Source: Spiroplasma endosymbiont of Crioceris asparagi
GTDB taxonomy: Bacteria > Bacillota_I > Bacilli_A > Mycoplasmatales > Mycoplasmataceae
Assembly (NCBI RefSeq): GCF_964020035.1
Contig: NZ_OZ026475.1
Location: 1 to 64,000, forward strand
Length of the DNA stretch: 64,000 bases
Reading direction: 5' to 3'
The translations under genes and the position numbers were made by a program. The notes under the pieces were generated by a model that saw nothing but the letters and a program-made list of their open reading frames with translations, searched no databases and was not told where the DNA came from. This document shows, in pieces, positions 60,309-64,000 of the stretch (its first letter is position 1; each line of letters opens with the position of its first letter).

Positions 60309-63132
60309 AATTATTGTAAAAGGTGCAAAAGAACACAACTTAAAAAATATTGATATTGAATTACCTAAAAATAAATTAATTATTTTTACAGGTTTATCAG
60401 GTAGTGGAAAATCTTCATTAGCCTTTAATACAATTTATGCTGAAGGTGAAAGAAGATATATTGAGTCTTTATCTTCATTTTCAAGACAATTTTTAAGAAC
60501 GGTTGATAAACCAAACGTTAGTGAAATTGATGGTTTATCACCAGCAATTTCTATTGATCAAAAAACTACAAGTCATAACCCAAGATCAACTGTTGGAACA
60601 ACAACAGAAATTCATGATCATTTAAGATTGCTGTGAGCAAACATTGGAAAAGCTTATTGTGTTAATGGTCATGGACAAATAAACTCACAATCAATTCAAG
60701 AAATTTATAACACTATAAAAGCAGAAACAAAAGAAGGCCAACAAATTTTTATTGAATCACCAATTGTTAGGGATAAAAAAGGGACTCACAAAGATTTATT
60801 TTTTAAATTAAGAAAAGAAAATTTCTTAAGAGTAGAAGTCGATGGTAATGTTCGTCTACTTGAAGAAGATATTGAACTTGAACAAAATAAAAGACACAAT
60901 ATTAGTATTATTGTGGATAGATTAATTTTTACAGATAATGATGATTTTAATTCTCGTCTTTATTCTGGTTTAGAAGTTTGTGCTTCATATTCAAAAGGGT
61001 TAATTAAAATTAAATATCTAAAAGAAAATACAGATAAGTTATTTTCTACTAATTTTGCATGTAAGGAATGTGGTTTTTATATTGCTGATTTAGAACCGAA
61101 TTTATTTTCATTTAATAAAAAAAATGGTGCTTGTGAAGTTTGTACTGGACTTGGAATTAATCTTGAAGCAGATATGGAATTATTAGTTCCAGATAAAAAA
61201 TTATCAATTAAACAAGGCGCAATAATTTATTACAAAAATTTAATTGACACAACTAATTTAGAGTGACAAAGATTTAAAGTATTACTTGATTATTATAAAA
61301 TTCCTCTGGATCAACCATATGATGATCTGTCAGAAACACAAAAAAATTTAATTGCTTATGGTAGCGATGAACCAATTGAATATAGAATTGAATCTTCAAG
61401 CGGAAATATTTTAAAGGGTAGCGATTTCATTGAGGGAGTTGCAAACTTAGTTCAAAGAAGATATTTTGAAACAAAATCAGAAGAGACAAGAAAATGATAT
61501 GCAAAATTCATGGTTTCAAAAGTTTGTCGCGCGTGTGGTGGAAAAAGATTAAATGAAACAGCACTAAGTGTAAAAATAAATAATAAATCGATTTCAGATT
61601 TTACAGAATTAACAATTAGAGAAGAGTTAGATTTTTTATTAAATTTAAATTTAACAAAAAAAGAAATAGAAATTTCATCTCTTGTGCTAAATCAATTAAT
61701 TTCTAGAGTCAGTTTTTTAAATGAAGTAGGACTTGATTATTTAAATATTTCTAGAGCAACAATGACACTATCTGGTGGTGAAGCACAAAGAATTAGACTA
61801 GCAAAACAACTAGGATCAAAATTATCTGGAGTGCTTTATGTTTTAGATGAACCATCAATTGGATTACATCAAAAAGATAATGATAAATTAATTACTACTC
61901 TAAAAAAACTTCGAGACTTAGGGAACACATTAATTGTTGTTGAACATGATGAAGACACAATGAAAGAATCTGATTGAATTGTTGATATAGGTCCGGGTGC
62001 TGGTGAAAGTGGAGGACACGTTGTTGCTGAGGGAACATACAAACAAATTTGCGAAAACCCCCAATCACTTACAGGACAATATTTATCTAAAAAATTAAAA
62101 ATAGAAATTCCTAAAAAACGTCGTGGTGGTAACGGAAAAACAATCGAATTTATTGGAGCCACAGAAAATAATTTAAAAAATATAAGTGTAACAATCCCAC
62201 TTGGAAAATTTGTGACAATCACCGGAGTTAGTGGAAGTGGTAAATCAACACTGCTTGAAGAAATAATTTATAAAGGATTAAAAAAAGAAGTTAATGGAGA
62301 AATCATTAGAACTGGTAAATACAAAAAAATTATTGGTGGGAATAACATTGATAAAGTAATTTATATTTCACAAGATCCAATTGGTAAAACACCACGTTCT
62401 AATCCAGCAACATATACTTCTGTATTTAATGATATTAGAGATCTATTTGCATTAACACCCGAAGCTAAAATAAGGGGATATGCAAAAGGTAGATTTAGTT
62501 TTAATGTTCCTGGTGGCCGCTGCGAAAGTTGTCAGGGTGATGGTGTTGTAAAAGTTGATATGCAATTTTTGGGATATGTTGAAGTTATATGTGAAGTTTG
62601 TAAAGGTAAAAAATATAATGAAGAAACTTTACAAGTAAAATACAAAGGTAAAAATATTTATGATGTTTTACAAATGAATGTTGATGAAGCGTGTGAATTT
62701 TTCAAGAACATTCCAGCCATTCATGATAAATTAAACACAATGTTAGAAGTTGGATTGGGTTATATTAAACTTGGTCAAAATGCTGTAACTTTATCTGGTG
62801 GTGAAGCTCAAAGAGTTAAATTATCGACATATCTATTGAAAAAAGCAACAGGGAAAACATTGTTCTTGTTAGATGAACCAACTACTGGTTTACATATTGA
62901 TGATATTAAAAGATTAATTAAGGTTTTAGATAAATTAGTTAATTTGGGAAATACAGTTTTAACAATTGAGCACAATTTAAATTTTATTAAAATGTCAGAT
63001 TATATAATTGATTTAGGTCCCGATGGCGGACAAGATGGTGGAGTAGTTGTCACTAAAGGCACTCCAGAACAAGTGGTTGAATCTGGAAAGGGGTACACAG
63101 CAAAATACTTAAAGGAGTATTTAAATGATTAG
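60298..63132 (+). CDS. uvrA: Excinuclease ABC subunit A
   Basis: UvrA is the damage-sensing ATPase that loads UvrB. The 944 aa protein has two ABC modules: Walker [10 protein letters not shown] (32-40) and GVSGSGKST near 643, with signatures [15 protein letters not shown] and [15 protein letters not shown]. Zinc fingers are [18 protein letters not shown]...CEVC in the first half and [12 protein letters not shown]...CEVCKGK in the second. TGA Trp codons break it in four places. ATG 60298 lies inside the uvrB end, so translation is coupled. Confidence 0.96.
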
Positions 63133-64000
63133 TGTAAATGAAAATATTTTTCCGAAAAATAATTTATTTGCCAAAGAATATAATTTAAAAAAGTTATTAA
63201 TAGAAGTTAAAAATAATTCTCAAAATAATTTTGAAGTAATAAATGTTGTTGGAACAAATGGAAAAGGTTCAACATCAACAATACTAGCAGATGCAATGCA
63301 AACCAAATATAAAAAAGTAGGATTATTTATATCACCTGCATTTTTAAACCATAATGAACGCATTTCAATTAATGGTAAGTGTATTTCTGATGAAGAATTA
63401 AAAAATACCATTAACTTAAATAAGGAATTAATAAAAACTTATAATTTAACTTTTTTTGAAATTTGAACACTTATTGCAATTGATTACTTTAATAAAAATA
63501 AAATTGATATTGCAATTATAGAAGCCGGAATCGGTGGATTGTATGATAGTACAAACGTTTTTGAAAATCAAAAATTAGTTGCCATAACTTCAATTTCATT
63601 AGATCATGTAAATGTTTTTGGTAATTCAATTGAAGAAATAATTAAACAAAAAATTGGCATTGTAAAAAATAAAAATAAAATATTTTTAGCAAATTCAAAT
63701 TTAAAATATAAAGATTTTATTAAAAAAGAATTTTCTGATGAAAAAATAATTTTTTCAGAAATAGATGATTTACAAGAAAATCATTTTCAAAAAGATAATG
63801 TTGGATTAGTTAAAGCGATAGTTAAATACTTAAATATAAAATATGATTTTAAAAATATAAAATTTCCTTTAGGAAGATATAGTGTATTAAGAAAAAAACC
63901 ATTTTTTGTAATCGATGGTGCTCATAATGAAGAAGCCTTTAAAATTTTAAGTTCATCTATTAAAGAAACAGGAACTATTGTTTTAGTTGGTTTGAGTGAT
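63125..64000 (+). CDS. folC: Folylpolyglutamate synthase/dihydrofolate synthase-family ligase (cut by window end)
   Basis: Mur-ligase-family enzyme that adds glutamate to folates, retaining them in the cell. The first 292 codons are present: the P-loop VGTNGKGST from Gly43, [35 protein letters not shown] and the [17 protein letters not shown] segment, then [11 protein letters not shown] at the start of the C-terminal domain. One TGA Trp at 63464. The start overlaps uvrA by 8 bp with AAGGAG upstream. If the ECF S component at 25.8 kb takes up folate, the two would act in sequence (inference). The 3' end is outside the window. Confidence 0.92.

Overview
The window is the origin-proximal part of a mollicute chromosome. 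It is very AT-rich, and TGA is read as tryptophan throughout: conserved proteins such as DnaA, GyrB, FtsH, RpoB, RpoC, AtpA, SecA and UvrA are only continuous if TGA is sense. All coordinates below use genetic code 4. Position 1 is the second base of the dnaA start codon, so the record was probably linearised at dnaA. Gene content and order (dnaA-first, Bacillus-like order, glpF-glpO-glpK, a complete F-type ATPase, a SigH-like factor) fit the Spiroplasma/Mesoplasma/Entomoplasma/mycoides lineage. I infer the lineage from content, not from a search. All genes but one are on the + strand, co-oriented with a fork leaving dnaA.

Layout. 1-8.4 kb: dnaA, dnaN, gyrB, gyrA, serS, with one consensus DnaA box after dnaA and two perfect ParB-type parS palindromes in and just after serS. 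8.4-21 kb: SRP RNA, tadA, dnaX (with a 141-bp in-frame tandem repeat), recR, tmk, holB, a trmN6-like methylase, tilS, ftsH, hslO, an ABC ATPase, lysS, asnA; most of this is the ancestral Bacillus order. 21-24 kb: rpsF-ssb-rpsR and rplI-dnaB. 24-26.7 kb: a lipoprotein, ung, and an ECF S component with an inverted repeat over its ribosome-binding site. 26.7-31.8 kb: cysS, rlmB, a sigH-like gene hidden by its TGA codons, rpmG, secE, nusG, rplK, rplA. 31.9-35.4 kb: glpF-glpO-glpK, inserted inside the ribosomal string. 35.4-44.2 kb: L10-type leader, rplJ, rplL, rpoB, rpoC. 44.2-46.4 kb: two deoxyribosyltransferase paralogues, rpiB, upp. 46.5-53.3 kb: atpI-like and atpBEFHAGDC, with a very short epsilon subunit. 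53.3-54.3 kb: a 5'-3' exonuclease, the only minus-strand gene. 54.5-64 kb: a membrane-anchored ComEC-like metallo-beta-lactamase protein, secA, uvrB, uvrA, and a folC cut by the window end.

How it works together. The first third is replication, clamp loading, repair and tRNA modification; the middle is transcription and translation; glycerol is imported, phosphorylated and oxidised by GlpF/GlpK/GlpO; bases and deoxynucleosides are salvaged; ATP synthase couples ATP to the membrane potential; SecA/SecE/FtsH handle export and membrane quality control. I found no tRNA or rRNA gene, insertion sequence, prophage or CRISPR array, and no gene-free stretch above 300 bp. No complete undescribed system is evident. 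The best leads are the paired parS sites, the expanded dnaX repeat, the sigH-like gene, and the RBS-masking inverted repeat before the ECF gene.
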